Positions 25,876 to 37,731 are shown, numbered from the stretch's first letter. The stretch is DNA of 64,000 nucleotides from Plantago major (GCA_026545765.1 CM048839.1:1240001-1304000), one strand, 5' to 3'. Numbers and translations: made by a program. The notes: a model not told the origin generated them from the sequence alone.

Positions 25876-26115
25876 TGTAACACCCAAAGTTTCAAATCAA
25901 GTTTCAGAGAGGTTATAGGGGTTGAATGATATTCATACCAACAAGATGCACCTTTATTTTCGGAAATCCATCAATAAGAATTTCAGAGTTAAGCGTGCTT
26001 GCTCTTGAGCAATCTCAGGATGAGTGACCAACTGGAAAGTATCCCGGTTCACGTACGAGTGAGGACAAAGTGCGTGGGAAAAGACTTGTGTTGGTACAGT
26101 GGAGTAGTGGAGAGC
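25876..26115 (+). mobile_element. Cassandra TRIM, LTR remnant with 5S-rRNA-like promoter
   Basis: The unit begins TGTAACACCC, as Cassandra LTRs do. At 25986-26030 it contains blocks matching plant 5S rRNA: AGTTAAGCGTGCTTG (box A region) and AGGATGAGTGACC (box C region), in the right order and spacing. After them comes GAGGACAAAGTGCG, also usual in Cassandra. No second LTR or clear target duplication was found, so it is a solo or truncated LTR with an approximate right end. It has no coding capacity; the family is known to use an RNA polymerase III type promoter. Confidence 0.8.
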
Positions 26116-27140
26116 AATTGCAAATTATTCACGCTTATGAGTATTTTGATTTTTGTAATCATTGTGTTTTTTAAATTCTTTGTCGTATATGCTTACGCAA
26201 CTTGACCAGTTACCTTATTAAAAAGTTTTACTTTATTGAAATTAATTTAACTATAAAAGTCTGTTTGTTAAATTTGAAGGGGACGATCGGATAACTAACG
26301 TAAGAATTTAAGTTAGGTATTCATACAATAAAGTGATTATCAGTTATCAAAGACTTTATCAACTTATTTTACCGAACATATATACCATAACAGTCTAGGT
26401 ACATTATCACATGTAAATTGTAATGGTAGATCGTAAATTCTAATGTCAGAACATTGTAATTATTCGTAACAATTATCAAACATAATAAGCTATATAATCA
26501 TCCGTTTTGATATTTTTCCCTTTTTTTTTTTGGAGGGAGAATGAGAATCTCCGTCAACCATTCAATAGCACGAATGCAAATTATTTCAATTTTGTTGCAG
26601 TTTAAGAAAAGGCTAAATAACCTAAAATAGCAAGATTCATGTAATTACGTCACCTAAAATAGCTAAATTCGTCTACATGTAGGACTAATTTTTTTGCAAA
26701 AAAAAAAAAAACATACAAACTCATTAATTGGACCACAAATTCAAATCATCAATCCAACAGCTCCCAAACCACTTAATTCCTCATTTCACACCATATTCCC
26801 CAACTTTTAAAAATGTCCCGCACATCTAATAACCACTTTTAAAACTCAACGACTATTTCAGACATTTAATTCAAAATTTTAAAATATAGTTACACTTTCT
26901 AAAAGTCAAATCGCTAGTCGCAGTGTACTTTCCTAGTACTACAGTAACAATACCGTGACACAATTTCTATTTAACATTTTCCCTCCACAATAAACGCAAA
27001 AAAGCGAAAATACCGAATCATAATCCGACCACCCAAATATCGGGTCAATCCAATCCAACGGCTGACAATACCGTACTCTAGATCATCCATCCAACGGCTG
27101 CGATTGAATGAACGTGGTCCCACCACATCGCATTTTTGCC
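26116..27140. other. Intergenic DNA upstream of the MORN gene
   Basis: This is AT-rich sequence with homopolymer runs (poly-T at about 26520, poly-A at about 26700). No gene or element is recognised. Confidence 0.5.
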
Positions 27141-27142
27141 CA

Positions 27143-27474
27143 TATAAATATTCCCACACCCCACTTGAAACCCGGTCCGCCTTCAACATTTCGCAATCCA
27201 CTACTACTTTCTCTCTCTAGCTTTCTAAGCTCACACATACATACATACTTCCATTTCCTTCTCCACAAAATTCTTAACCTGCGCCACTCAACTGCTTAAC
27301 GTGCGCACTCGGCGGAGAATGAAAGCTGCTTCCGATTACCTCAAATCAAAACCTCGTTACCGGTGGCGAGTACTTGAATAAGCATACCAGGTGAAAAAAA
27401 ATCGAAAAAGGATTTGAATTTGTTTTTGTTCCTGTTCATTAAATTGAACCTGAGCCTGTCATTTTCAAACAAAA
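27143..27474 (+). promoter_or_regulatory. TATA box, leader and uORF of the MORN-repeat gene
   Basis: TATAAATA at 27143-27150 is a strong TATA box about 330 bp before the start codon. A CT-rich leader (TTTCTCTCTCTAG) follows. An upstream ORF of 20 codons plus stop lies at 27319-27381 (MKAASDYLKSKPRYRWRVLE) and ends before the main ATG, so it may damp translation. Confidence 0.6.
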
Positions 27475-29360
27475 ATGGAGGGCCAGAAGCTAACCAGGAC
27501 CCAATCCTCACTCCTCCGATCATCCCCGACCGTCAGGTCGTCAATACAGAGCTTATCATCGGTGGATGAGATTGCGTCCGATCAGGAAACGGACCTGGAA
27601 GAGCAGAAGCTCCATAGCAAGCCGGTCCGTCACCCGACCCGTTCCAGAGTAGCTCCGATTCTGTCGATTCTTCTACTCTCTGTTTACACTCTCTTCAGTT
27701 TCTACAACAGAGACGACATCTCCACTTCGGAGAATCTGCTCCTAGCCTTAATTTTCGTTGCTGTATTGCTGTTTTTCGTCTCGAGGAACAAGGATTTAGT
27801 CACCAGAAGCTCCTGCAAGCAGCTTTGGGGAGAGTACTGTAAGAAGTTGGGGATTTCGTGTTTCTGTTCTCGAACGAGCTCCAAGCCTGTCCAGTGGTTC
27901 ATCGGCGATAATCCGCAATCGGATTCTGAAACTGGTGGGAGGAAGGAGAAGATTATTCGAGAAGGTGTTGAGTTTTACAGTAATGGTGATTTTTATGAAG
28001 GGGAGTTTCATAAGGGGAGGTGTAATGGTAGTGGAGTGTACAATTACTTTGTGAATGGGAGGTATGAGGGTGATTGGGTTGATGGGAGGTATGATGGGTA
28101 TGGAATTGAGAGCTGGAGTAAGGGGAGTAGGTACAGAGGGCAGTACAGGCTAGGGTTGAGGCATGGCTATGGGGTTTATAAGTTCTATACTGGGGATAGC
28201 TATGCTGGTGAGTGGTGTAATGGTCAGAGTCATGGTGTTGGGTTGCAGAGCTGTGCTGATGGGAGCTGTTTCAGTGGGGAGTTTAAGTTTGGTGTTAAAC
28301 ATGGCCTTGGTTGCTACCATTTCAGGTCTGTAGTCTTCGATTTTCGTTCTCGCTTTCGTCTCAGGATAAGTTTGTTTCATTGTTTGTGAATTGATTGTGG
28401 TTAAGTTTTGTTATCCATATGTTGTTGATTGGATTATCTTGTGACTGTGAGAGGCATTGATGTAACTGGTTAAAATTATTTGATTTTGTGGGGGATTGTA
28501 ATGGATGTTAATGTTATCTGCATTAGTGTTGATTTTTCTTGTACGGGTAAGCTGATGGTGCTATTTTGAAAGTAGCTAGTTAGCTACACGAATTTGAACT
28601 GTAATTTCCTAATTATTGTACAGTAAATTTGATTGACTTCTTTTGTGGAACTGTATGTAATGGTCCTTAAGTTGGTAATCTAATAATTAGATATGTGGAT
28701 TATGATTAAAGGGAATGAGTGCTGAAATTAAGGGTGTTTAGGATCACATGGATTGCTAGGTAAAAGTCCAGCAGTTGAATTATTCCATGGCTTGGTCCTG
28801 TTTTGGAAATTGCTGATTTTTTTGGTCATGTATTAGATGATTCTTTTTCGAGTTACTGATTCGGAATTGTATTTGTTTCAGGAATGGAGATAGGTATGCA
28901 GGGGAGTATTTTGGAGATAAGGTTCATGGTTTTGGTGTGTACCACTTTGCCAATGGGCACTGTTATGAAGGTTCGTGGCACGAAGGGCGGAAGCAAGGTT
29001 ACGGAATGTATACGTTCCGGAGCGGTGAGAGGAGGTGTGGCGAATGGGACGGTGGGAATCTTAAGACTGCTCTTCCACCTCTAACAGACGCAGTTCTTCG
29101 AGCTGTTCAGGTAGGAGCATCATGCTAATAGTAGTAGCTACTATCAATTTTAGTTAACTTGCAGAACTATACCTAAATCTTTTGTACTTTTGCAGGCTGC
29201 TAGGAAAACGGCTGAAAATGCAGTTCATCTCCGCCGGGTGGATGACCAAGTGAACAAGGCTGTAGTGGCTGCCAACCGAGCTGCCACAGCAGCCAGAGTT
29301 GCAGCTGTGAAGGCCGTTCAGAATAGGATCGATGGAAAATTTTGCGATACTAACAGTTGA
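27475..29360 (+). CDS. MORN-repeat protein with two N-terminal membrane segments (3 exons)
   Basis: The exons are 27475-28325, 28882-29110 and 29196-29360. They sum to 1245 nt and 414 residues with GT-AG introns. A Ser-rich N-terminus is followed by two hydrophobic segments (about residues 59-77 and 87-102). Seven MORN repeats and a partial eighth then follow from about residue 165 (YEGEFHKGRCNGSGVYNY and similar). The C-terminus is a charged, Ala-rich helix (AANRAATAARVAAVKAV). MORN repeats bind lipids or proteins near membranes; here they probably face the cytosol next to a membrane anchor, which is inference. Relatives in plants are often labelled SET7/9 histone methyltransferase family, but no SET domain is present, so that name is misleading. 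The biochemical role is not known to me. Confidence 0.9.
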
Positions 29361-30384
29361 AATTTGAAAACTTATGTGTCATGCTTAGCTACTAAATGTA
29401 AATTTACTAAGTTTCCGTAGTAGAGGATCGTAAATTAGCACCCGGGTTTGGCTAAAAGAGCCGGCCGGAGGTAGAGCGTATGCTTGAGGACTGGTTCAAC
29501 CATACTGTAACTTGTACATAGCTGGTTGTATACATCAATGGAAAATCAAATTTCAGGAATTATCCTGTTTGCAAGTTGCATGGTGGGGTTAAAATAATGA
29601 TGAAACAGAGCCATATGATCTAGTTGCTCTCTTAAGCATGATTACATGTTGCTGTTATTACTGGATTGGCATCTTATCTCAAAACTAATGCTGTGTTTAT
29701 GCAGACATGCTTAAGCAAGCAGCAACTATCATCATTATTATCTTTATCTGTCAGAATCTTTTTCGAAACATGGTAAAATGTAATGGGTTTATTAGACTCC
29801 GGTAGTCTTACACTTTCACTGTAGCAGTGGGACCCACAGTATGGGATCCACTGCTACAGTGATATGTATCTGATTCATTACAGTATGTTGTAGCATAATA
29901 GACATTTGGGGAAGAAGCAAACATGTTCAATAGCTAACTATACGTGTCACCATATTATTAGCTCAAACAGTATTATGAATAGGCTCTTACGCAGTAAATC
30001 TGAAGCCAACCGATCAAATGTTTACGGTGAGTTGGTCTTGAGTTGGTCTTGTTTGAATTTCGGAATGGACACCAAAATATAGTGGAATCCTATCAAAATC
30101 TTGTGTTTGAAGCAGAAGTTATCACAAGAGTTGTACATCACGTTGTGGCTAGTAAATTTTATGTAAATTGCAAACTTCGTTTTCAATCTTTTTCCTTTTG
30201 TAACCAAATATTGTTCTTTTCCTTTTAGGTACTGTTTTCCCTCTGAGGAAACTTTGCCCCTTTAGATTTGTCCTACATTTGACTTGGATGATCTTTACAT
30301 TAGAAGAAGGCTTGCCAATTCATAATTTGATTCCAAAATGTATTCTCATTACATGTACTGTACATTATTTTGAGTAACTTATGT
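29361..30384. other. 3' flank of the MORN gene and intergenic DNA with a hairpin
   Basis: No gene is recognised. A strong hairpin lies at 29816-29862: arms TCACTGTAGCAGTGG and CCACTGCTACAGTGA are perfect complements around a 17-base centre that can itself pair partly. Confidence 0.6.
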
Positions 30385-30392
30385 TACATGAT

Positions 30393-30560
30393 CATGTGCA
30401 GAGCCAGGATTTTAAATTCGGGTTGGAGTGAAATTATATTTATTGAATTTTTTCAAGGTTAGGAAGTTGAAATTTAAAATTTAAAATTATTCAAAATATT
30501 AAACATACAAAAATTCAAAATTTAGGAGACGAAAGCAAATCCACCCTAGCCTAGCCACTG
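30393..30560. mobile_element. hAT-like MITE
   Basis: This 168-bp unit is flanked by an 8-bp duplication, TACATGAT (30385-30392 and 30561-30568). The right end read inwards, CAGTGGCTAGGCTAGGGTGG, and the left GCAGAGCCAGGATTT resemble the CAGTGGCGGAGCCAGG ends of a widespread hAT MITE family. The element at 44197-44898 is a relative. Confidence 0.8.
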
Positions 30561-30568
30561 TACATGAT

Positions 30569-31960
30569 AGCAAGATGTAACTAAAAGTTATGTAACTACA
30601 TGTTCGGAATCAAACAATTCATATGCAATAATGCAAACGACGTTTAAACTACAAACATGCATAGTTGCATACAGTACCAATATACTTTGGGCAATCTATA
30701 AAACAATTTGTTAAAAGCTAATTCACGTGTGTCGAAATTATTAGCCCCTCTATTCCCTCTAATGTGATCTAAAACAATTTCGGTTCGTTTAGGAGATCAA
30801 TAATTGTGAGTCATGTCCGTTTACTTATAGTAATGGAAGTAAATGAATCGTAAAGAGAGTTAAAAAGTAGTGGTATTGACATCAAAATCAATTGAGAAAT
30901 TTTTTTTGGATTTAACACAGTTTGTAAAAACAGGTAGGAAAATAACAACAATGTTGAGGTTTTAACGGAGTTTGTAAACACAGGATATATATTTGAACAA
31001 CGTATGATTTAGTTCAAGTTCTAGATTATCGAACCAATTGTACAGATGATTGTTCCATTGTTAAATTACCAGAATCCGAGTTCAAAACTGAATTCTATTC
31101 AATGAACCAACAAGAATTTGGTACTGCAAGTTGGTTGTGTTCAATTGGTGTACAGCATTGTAGATCTTGAAGTACTGGTCTCGTACAAAAGCCTTGTGAT
31201 ACTTCACATCCTAGACTTCTGACTATCATGTTACCCCAGCCAGACACTCAAAAGATCTCTACTAGAAGTCTAGACTACTACCACTTCTCAAAAATCATCT
31301 TAGCAAACTTTGTGCTTAAGAAAAAGCACTCCAGGGCAAACATGCCTTTTCTTCCACATGATCTCTGTCGTATGTTTCTTATTATTAATTGACTACACAT
31401 CGTAATCAAGAGGTCACGAATTGATTTTATCAAAATAGATGATTTATTTCATGTGCACGGTGTCAAAGATTTGTAGCTTGATTAGTGATTTGGTACACCT
31501 ATAAATGATATGTCAAGTGTTCGTTTAACTGATAAGATTGAGATATATCATGATCATAAGGTCACATATTCAAATCCCCGCAGTGGATGATTTTCAGTAT
31601 TTTCTCCTAACATTGAAATGACTTCATGGATGATTGATTTAGATTTACCACTATGATATCCTAAGAGGTAGGTTACCTAATTATTGTTAAAAATCCATGT
31701 GACAAAGTAAGATATTTCCTTGCAATCTCAATTCAAAAAACCATCTCGGTACATGCCTCATGCTACATGATTGCAATTAAATATGAAAAGGGTCATGTGC
31801 CTTTTCATCTTCAAGTTCGGATAGATAATGTTAGGAGGCTTGTTCCATCTCATTGTTTTTTATGCAAGTTAGCACATGCTCCTCCGCCTAATTGTAATTT
31901 GTAGGGTTTCATTTCAGATACATTCATAATGAAGGGCGGAGCGTACTGAGATTTTCTTTT
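30569..31960. other. Intergenic DNA, nothing recognised
   Basis: This is AT-rich sequence with no supported frame, repeat end or RNA gene. Confidence 0.5.
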
Positions 31961-31964
31961 CATT

Positions 31965-32116
31965 CCATACTACAAAGTGTATGATGAGAACGTTATATGA
32001 TAGGTTATTAATAAAATCATTTATGTTATTAGCCAAAACATCTATGTTGTTAATTAACTGAATTTTGTTGTAATATGAAAAAACATCAATATTGAAAACA
32101 TAGATATTTTAATTAA
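31965..32116. repeat. Left half of a MITE-like repeat split by a later insertion
   Basis: The sequence matches the reverse complement of about 61890-62055, sharing words such as TTTTGTTGTAATATGAAAAA and AACATCAAT. The rest of the unit reappears at 33496-33560 on the far side of the 1.38-kb element, so the two halves were once continuous. Confidence 0.75.
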
Positions 32117-32416
32117 GGGAAAATTACATACACCCCCCTCTTAGATGCCCTTGACATCCAGGTCCATTTGTGTTGACCAACTTATAAGCTACATCATTTT
32201 CTGCAACAAACAAACGAGGTCTTATCACATTATCTATATGTACCAATTTAATTATGAAAAATAAAAAATACATTTTATAAAATACCACATATTTTTTAAA
32301 ATAGTAGTAGAAAATAGGAATGATTCAATTTATAGTAAATAGCAAAAAAAAAAAAAAATTACATTAGGATTTTGTTCAAGTTCTCTACTTCAAAGTTGGG
32401 GAAAATCTGGAGACAA

Positions 32417-32545
32417 ATGGCGAAACCACATCTCACGATAGAGCAAGCAGAAGATATTGGCGTTGTTAACATAGGGCGAAAAGCCAAGGAAGCCATGGGT
32501 CGTACACATATTCGGTCTTTTCACGAAATTTCAGGCCGCCATTAA
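32417..32545 (+). CDS. Small ORF inside the MULE-like element, unknown function
   Basis: A 42-residue frame from ATG to TAA, starting MAKPHLTIEQAEDIGVVNIG and rich in charged residues. It looks more coding-like than its AT-rich surroundings but matches no family I recognise. Its stop codon lies within the palindrome at 32534-32553. It could be a captured gene fragment or chance. Confidence 0.3.
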   Translation: MAKPHLTIEQAEDIGVVNIGRKAKEAMGRTHIRSFHEISGRH

Positions 32546-32553
32546 TGGCGGCC
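32534..32553. repeat. Perfect 20-bp palindrome
   Basis: GGCCGCCATTAATGGCGGCC reads the same on both strands. It is GC-rich at the arms and stands out from AT-rich flanks. No function is assigned. Confidence 0.8.
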
Positions 32554-33495
32554 ATAAGCTTGGAGCTTTGTAGTAGATTTCGATTTTCGTGAGTGTAGTT
32601 GGTATAAAAATAATTCATGGTTGAGCTTTGAAGGTTTTGAATCGGGTTCTTTGGAAGCCATACATTTTAAATCTTAAGATCCAAAATTAGAGAAGGCTAT
32701 GATTTGATTTTGATTGAGTTTGGTTGATGATTAAATTCGATTTTAAAAGCCAGAGACTGAATTGAATGTTTTAGAAATTTGAAACACTTGCTTTTTGAGA
32801 ATTAGGGTTGTAATAGGGACTTGTGTTGAAATACTAATTTTGCTGGTTTCTTTCAATTTGGCCCAAAAAAAGTTTTCGATTTTACAATTAAGTCAAGAAA
32901 ATTATAATTAAAGTTTGAAAGTTGAATTATTGGTGGGATAAGCCAGTTGGGCATGCATGAAATCTCCCCGATCTTGTGTTTGCACATTTTCTTGCTCATG
33001 ACACCATTCCGACCACCCATGCTTTGGACAACTAGGACGAATCACCACCCAAAACATTGTATTTTGAATGCATATTTAATGTACACAATTTAAGTGGAAA
33101 AAACTGAAATGAGGAGTAAAAATGGACTTTTTTGGTGTATAAATAGGATTAAAATCACTTCAAAAATCAGTTCCAACGGCTTTTTTTTTTTTTTTTGAAA
33201 TAACGGTAAAAAAATAATTGCGAGTGAGTACTAGATATAACAAGTTCAATTACATTTAGGTCCTCATATGATGTGCACGTGACAATGATAAGTTAAGGCT
33301 GTTTGGCCATTTTCAAAAGCTGATATTTGAACAGGGGCAAAAATGACTTTTTCAGATTTAAATTCGCCAAAAGTTAAATTCGTGTGCTTGGATGTAATTG
33401 ATTTTTAACGAACATAACTTGAATGTAATTGTTGATCTAATGGGTAGCCATCTGTAACATTTGCATCTAACGGGGTGCCTATATGTAATTTCCCC

Positions 33496-33560
33496 TTTGA
33501 TTAATATCATCGATGATCTTTTTGACAATATAAGTCCGTCTCTAGATAAATTATTTAAAG
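33496..33560. repeat. Right half of the split MITE-like repeat
   Basis: The stretch ending GTCTCTAGATAAATTATT matches the reverse complement of about 61850-61905. It completes the unit begun at 31965-32116 (see there). Confidence 0.7.
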
Positions 33561-34665
33561 TAGACTTAAAATATATCATTATAAAGTTACAAGTAAAACC
33601 CGAACTATTTTGAAAAACATCAAAATTTTACCTTAAATGTTTTAAAAATATTCTTTTACAGGGGATTGGGCCCAGTGGTCCGACCCTGCATATAGTTGCT
33701 CTAAAATCCACATCCTTTTTCTTTCTTTTGTGATATTGATTGATGCATTCATGCTTCATCCACAATCTTCCATTCATGCTTGAAAAGAAAATCAATAGAA
33801 ATATGACTTGTTCATAAATCAATCCTAATTAATTCTTTTAAACAGAAAACAAAATTACAATTATATATGCAACTACAATCACGAGTCTCTCAAACCTACA
33901 ACAATGATTTTGGACAAAATTATATTACATTCAAATTAGAGAGAAAAATGAATGCCCATGTCGTCTAGTATATATAGTTTTTTTAAAATTTTCAAATAAC
34001 ATATGATTAATATCGTTTGTTAAGTAACACTTAGAACTAAGATTTTAAGACAACTAGCATACCTTTTTCCGGGTTTAATGAAATAAAGGTTTAGTTACGA
34101 AAAAAGAAATAACCTTTTTCTCTTTCTCGATTCGAAATCAAAGCCTGGTTTGATTCTTCTGTCAAATCCTTTTTGCATATGTACATATTCAAATCCATCC
34201 ACTATCTCCACATGCATTAGCTAGGAAAAGCTGTTCATTGAGGTGTTCAATTAATTTAATTTAATTTAATTTAATTAGTGGTACTAATCTTTTTTCTTAT
34301 TAAAAAATTACTGCTCTTTTGACTGATGCTGTGACTTATTGGTAACTTCGTGTAGTAACATGACATCCGTACAATTTCCATTTGAAAAGTCTTGTTGAGA
34401 CTAAACTAAGATGTTTGCATAATCAGTTACGTCAATGTTTTATATTTTCACAGATTTCAAGTAAAATAAATCATAATTGTACTAATTATAAGAATCATCT
34501 AAACGGTAACCAACATTGATTGAAAGATTAATTATCATCGGAGTTCTAAAATAAATGTAGAGAGTACACATAGTTGAATAATAAAATTATAATCCATAGA
34601 TCTCGTTGTACACCACTATTTGTATAAGGTAAAATTAAGGAATAATAATTGAGCACTCTTTGACA
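33561..34665. other. Intergenic DNA, nothing recognised
   Basis: AT-rich sequence. A short TTTAA tandem (TTAATTTAATTTAATTTAAT) lies at about 34251-34276. No gene is supported. Confidence 0.5.
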
Positions 34666-34776
34666 CGAGCTAACTCCCTCCATCCCGCCGACTTGATATA
34701 TTTATCATTTTTTGACCGTCTCATACAACTTCAAGATATATTTATAGAAAATGAGGCTACCACATCTAAAATGATA

Positions 34777-35029
34777 CTCCATCCGTTCTTTTTAAAGTTT
34801 ACAGTTTACGATTTTGAGAATTCTTTTAAAAGTTTAACGTTTCCTTTTTTGAAAATCCACTATCTACATTTATTAATTTTTTAAATACTCTTTTTCATAC
34901 TTTATTCATTACCTCTCTTACTTTTTATATACTCTCTCTTACTTTATACTATCTCCTTATTATTTTATTCAATTTCCTTAAAATTCATACCAGATCAAAA
35001 TGTAAACCTTTTAAAAAGACCGGAGGGAA
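34777..35029. mobile_element. Stowaway-like MITE, second family
   Basis: The ends CTCCATCCGTTCTTTTTAAA and the complement of TTTAAAAAGACCGGAGGGAA form an inverted pair, flanked by TA (34775-34776 and 35030-35031). Length 253 bp. Just before it, at about 34674, is another single Stowaway-like end (CTCCCTCCATCCCGCC) without a partner. Confidence 0.75.
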
Positions 35030-35229
35030 TAACATATAACACGCCGCTCCTCACTAGAGGATATAACTATTTCAAAGTATATCAAAACGAGCACAAAAAT
35101 CATACACTGTCGAAAACATTCATTTATCAAGTAACATGTCCATCTTCCATGAACCACAGCCATTAAAAATTGTACCACCACCAAGAAATTTAAGTATAGA
35201 CAAAATTTCAACCCTATACCTTAGTTACA

Positions 35230-35490
35230 AACTGCGTGTTTGGCTATCAACTCAAGTTGAGTTTTGTCAAGTTTTCGTGTTTGTTTCTCCGCTATACCCT
35301 ATACTACTTGAGTTGAGTAATTTTTCATCAACTCTAAAACTCAATACCTCAAAATTCAATTACATCTCTCAATATCACTATTTAATACCAAGTTGTATAA
35401 AGTTTCAAAACTCAACTAAAATTTAATTAATAATTCATCAACACCAAACTCAACTCAAATTGAGTTCGAAGTTGAATGCTAAACAGGAAG
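35230..35490. mobile_element. Tourist-like MITE
   Basis: The left end GCGTGTTTGGCTATCAACTC and the complement of the right end, CTGTTTAGCATTCAACTTCG, form an imperfect inverted repeat. CAACTCAA words repeat inside in both orientations. TGTTTGG ends fit PIF/Harbinger-derived MITEs. Exact ends are approximate. Confidence 0.55.
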
Positions 35491-36090
35491 AAAATCTTTT
35501 AAAACTCATACTTGTACTAATTATAAAGAAATAATCTCGATCCAACATCGCAACAAAAGACACTTTATCCCATATGGTCATAAAATATGGATGTCGATAT
35601 ATATAATAAATTTGATATTCCGAGTTATGGTGTTAATGCAACGATGTTGTGTAGCAAGTCGCTTTGTATTATTTTTGTGAATTAAAAAGTGTGTGTGTTG
35701 TGGAATTGGCGATATGAAGATTAGAATACCACATGGATTGCGTATTTCTTGCTGCCTTGTTGGGGTTCAAGCTATGGAGAACTCACATTATCCCAAATAT
35801 GTGGTTCCAACTTCCTTTTTAAACTTTATTTTATTTGCATTTCTTGCCTTTATCTTGATTCTCCGATCTAGTCAATCTACACAAGTACACATAATTGATA
35901 ATTCGTACTTATCGGATGTATATATTTTTTTAAAAAGAAAAGGAATTATATTATGTTTAGTGTAAGGTTATAACTTAGAGCTCAAGTATTATCTAATTTT
36001 TGTGAAACATAGTTTTAGTAGCAATAATAACAAGAAGTTGGACTTGAAAGTACATAATTAGTTATTCGTTTGGGGTTTTGATTATTAATA

Positions 36091-36338
36091 GCGGGCTGCT
36101 TGGCACACAATTAACATGTTATACTTTTGTAGTAGACTTTATCATTTTAGTTGAGATAATTTTTATCTTTTTTAATTGAGTCACTACTCAATTAAAACTC
36201 ACAATACTTATAAAAACCTATAAAATTTTAATCTATGTCAAACGTAAATTTTTACAATTCAATGAAAATTTATTTATTATTCATCAGTTACATCTCAATA
36301 AAATTTTCTCAATTAAAGTTCAGCGACAAACAACCTGC
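36091..36338. mobile_element. Tourist-like MITE
   Basis: The left end GCGGGCTGCTTGGCACA mirrors the complement of the right end, GCAGGTTGTTTGTCGCTG. The length is about 248 bp and the interior is AT-rich and non-coding. The class is inferred from the ends; no clear three-base duplication was confirmed. Confidence 0.55.
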
Positions 36339-36524
36339 TATTGATTTACAAGAGCAGTAGTTGTTGGTAACGTTCCAGGCATTCAATCGCAACATGCTAC
36401 TTGAACAAGGTGTCAATTAATTAGTGATTAAAACTTGGGAGTTGGGATGTCAAAGTAGTATTACAGCCTAACCAACCTAAACTAATAAGGAGTGTGGATG
36501 ATTAGTTCTGAGCACGACAAGAAC

Positions 36525-36616
36525 CGCAAGCCGAAACCGGAGGTTGAGCGGCCACCCTCCAAAAAAGGTTCAACCGGGTCGGACCGGTTCACCCGGATAG
36601 AGCCGGTATGACGTCA

Positions 36617-36671
<55 letters not shown>

Positions 36672-37152
36672 ACCAATAAAATGAATAACTAATAAATAGA
36701 ACAAATATGGATTTTATGTTTGATTTGCATTATAAAATGTAAATCCAATGGAAAACTCAAAATATACATAAGAATTAACTAGTACCTCTCAATGGAAGGG
36801 ATTTTAAGGTTTTTTAAAAATTTCTTAATTTAATAAAAAAAGCTGCACCCTCATTTCGACTAGAGCCTTTTTTTTTCTTTGTGCCTGTATTTTTTATTCT
36901 TGGACTATATAAATTAAATATATTTTATTTAATACTTTTCTTCCTAAATTCGCACGTGACGGGGTTTAGCTGCAAAAAAAAAAAAAAAAAACCGGCCCAA
37001 CCCGGTTCCGGGTCACCAGCCCAACCCAGTTTTGGGCCGAGTTTGCCGGTTTTGGGGGCAGCGGCTTAAGCCCGGTTTTTTAGCCATGTTTGGGCCGTTC
37101 AATACCGGTTTAGCGGTCCGACCGGCCGGTCCGACCCAAATTTTAAAACATA
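36525..37152. repeat. Repeat made of CCGGTT/AACCGG words with a TA microsatellite
   Basis: Both flanks of this block consist of varied ACCGGTT and GGTCCGACC words, with an AT-rich centre holding a (TA)n run at 36622-36666. A CAAGAAC direct repeat stands at both sides (36518-36524 and 37154-37160), which may be a target duplication. Inverted ends were not seen, so the class is open. Confidence 0.5.
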
Positions 37153-37580
37153 GCAAGAACGTCATATGTTAGCGTAAAGATAAATGCACCCACCATGCAA
37201 AAACACATACACATAATGAGACCCACAAAAGTCTCAGCTCCATGTATTCGTGTATAGTGAATGTATACGCTCTTGATTCTAACATAGATAGAACTTTAAT
37301 ATCTGAAGTGTTGAAGTGTTGCATTGTATGTTCACAATAATTACCTTGAATGAAGAAAAATTAATTAATTAAAAGGACAAATGGGATTATTAAGATGAAT
37401 AAGTTTATTGATATACCATCTATAGAAAAATAAGTAACGGACATTATCGTTATTACTGAAAACTTAATGTGTTACTTTAAGAACATTCATATTTTCATAT
37501 ATAGATAAAAAGTGCATTTTATTAAATCATATACATTTTGATTCAGAAAATCAATTAATATATTACTTTTACAAATATAT

Positions 37581-37731
37581 TGTTAGAATATGTATATATT
37601 TAAAGTAGATTCCTAATTAGATTAGAATACTTGGATTCCTAATTAGATTAGAATACTTGGCTATTAAGCAATCACATTGTATAAATACATGTACTCATTA
37701 TTGAATCAATACACAAGATTATTATCTTACA
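37581..37731 (+). repeat. Left LTR of the copia element
   Basis: TGTTAGAATATG to TCTTACA. It contains a 26-bp tandem duplication (37608-37633 and 37634-37659), shared with the right LTR, and a TATA-like TATAAATA at 37680-37687. Confidence 0.95.

Larger units (their letters stand above)
32117..33495. mobile_element. MULE-like non-autonomous DNA transposon
   Basis: This 1379-bp unit has imperfect terminal inverted repeats of about 33 bp: GGGAAAATTACATA...TTAGATGC at the left, and GGGGAAATTACATA...TTAGATGC as the complement of the right end. It is flanked by 9-bp repeats, TTTAATTAA (32108-32116) and TTTGATTAA (33496-33504). A 9-bp target duplication is typical of Mutator-like elements. No transposase is visible. 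The interior carries a 42-codon ORF and a perfect 20-bp palindrome, which could come from captured host sequence (Pack-MULE style), but no source gene is known to me. Confidence 0.75.

Noticed and set aside
25976-26045. A 5S rRNA gene
   Set aside because: The match covers only the promoter half of 5S with many changes and lies inside a Cassandra LTR.
27475-29360. A SET7/9 histone methyltransferase
   Set aside because: Only MORN repeats are shared with that enzyme; no SET domain is encoded.
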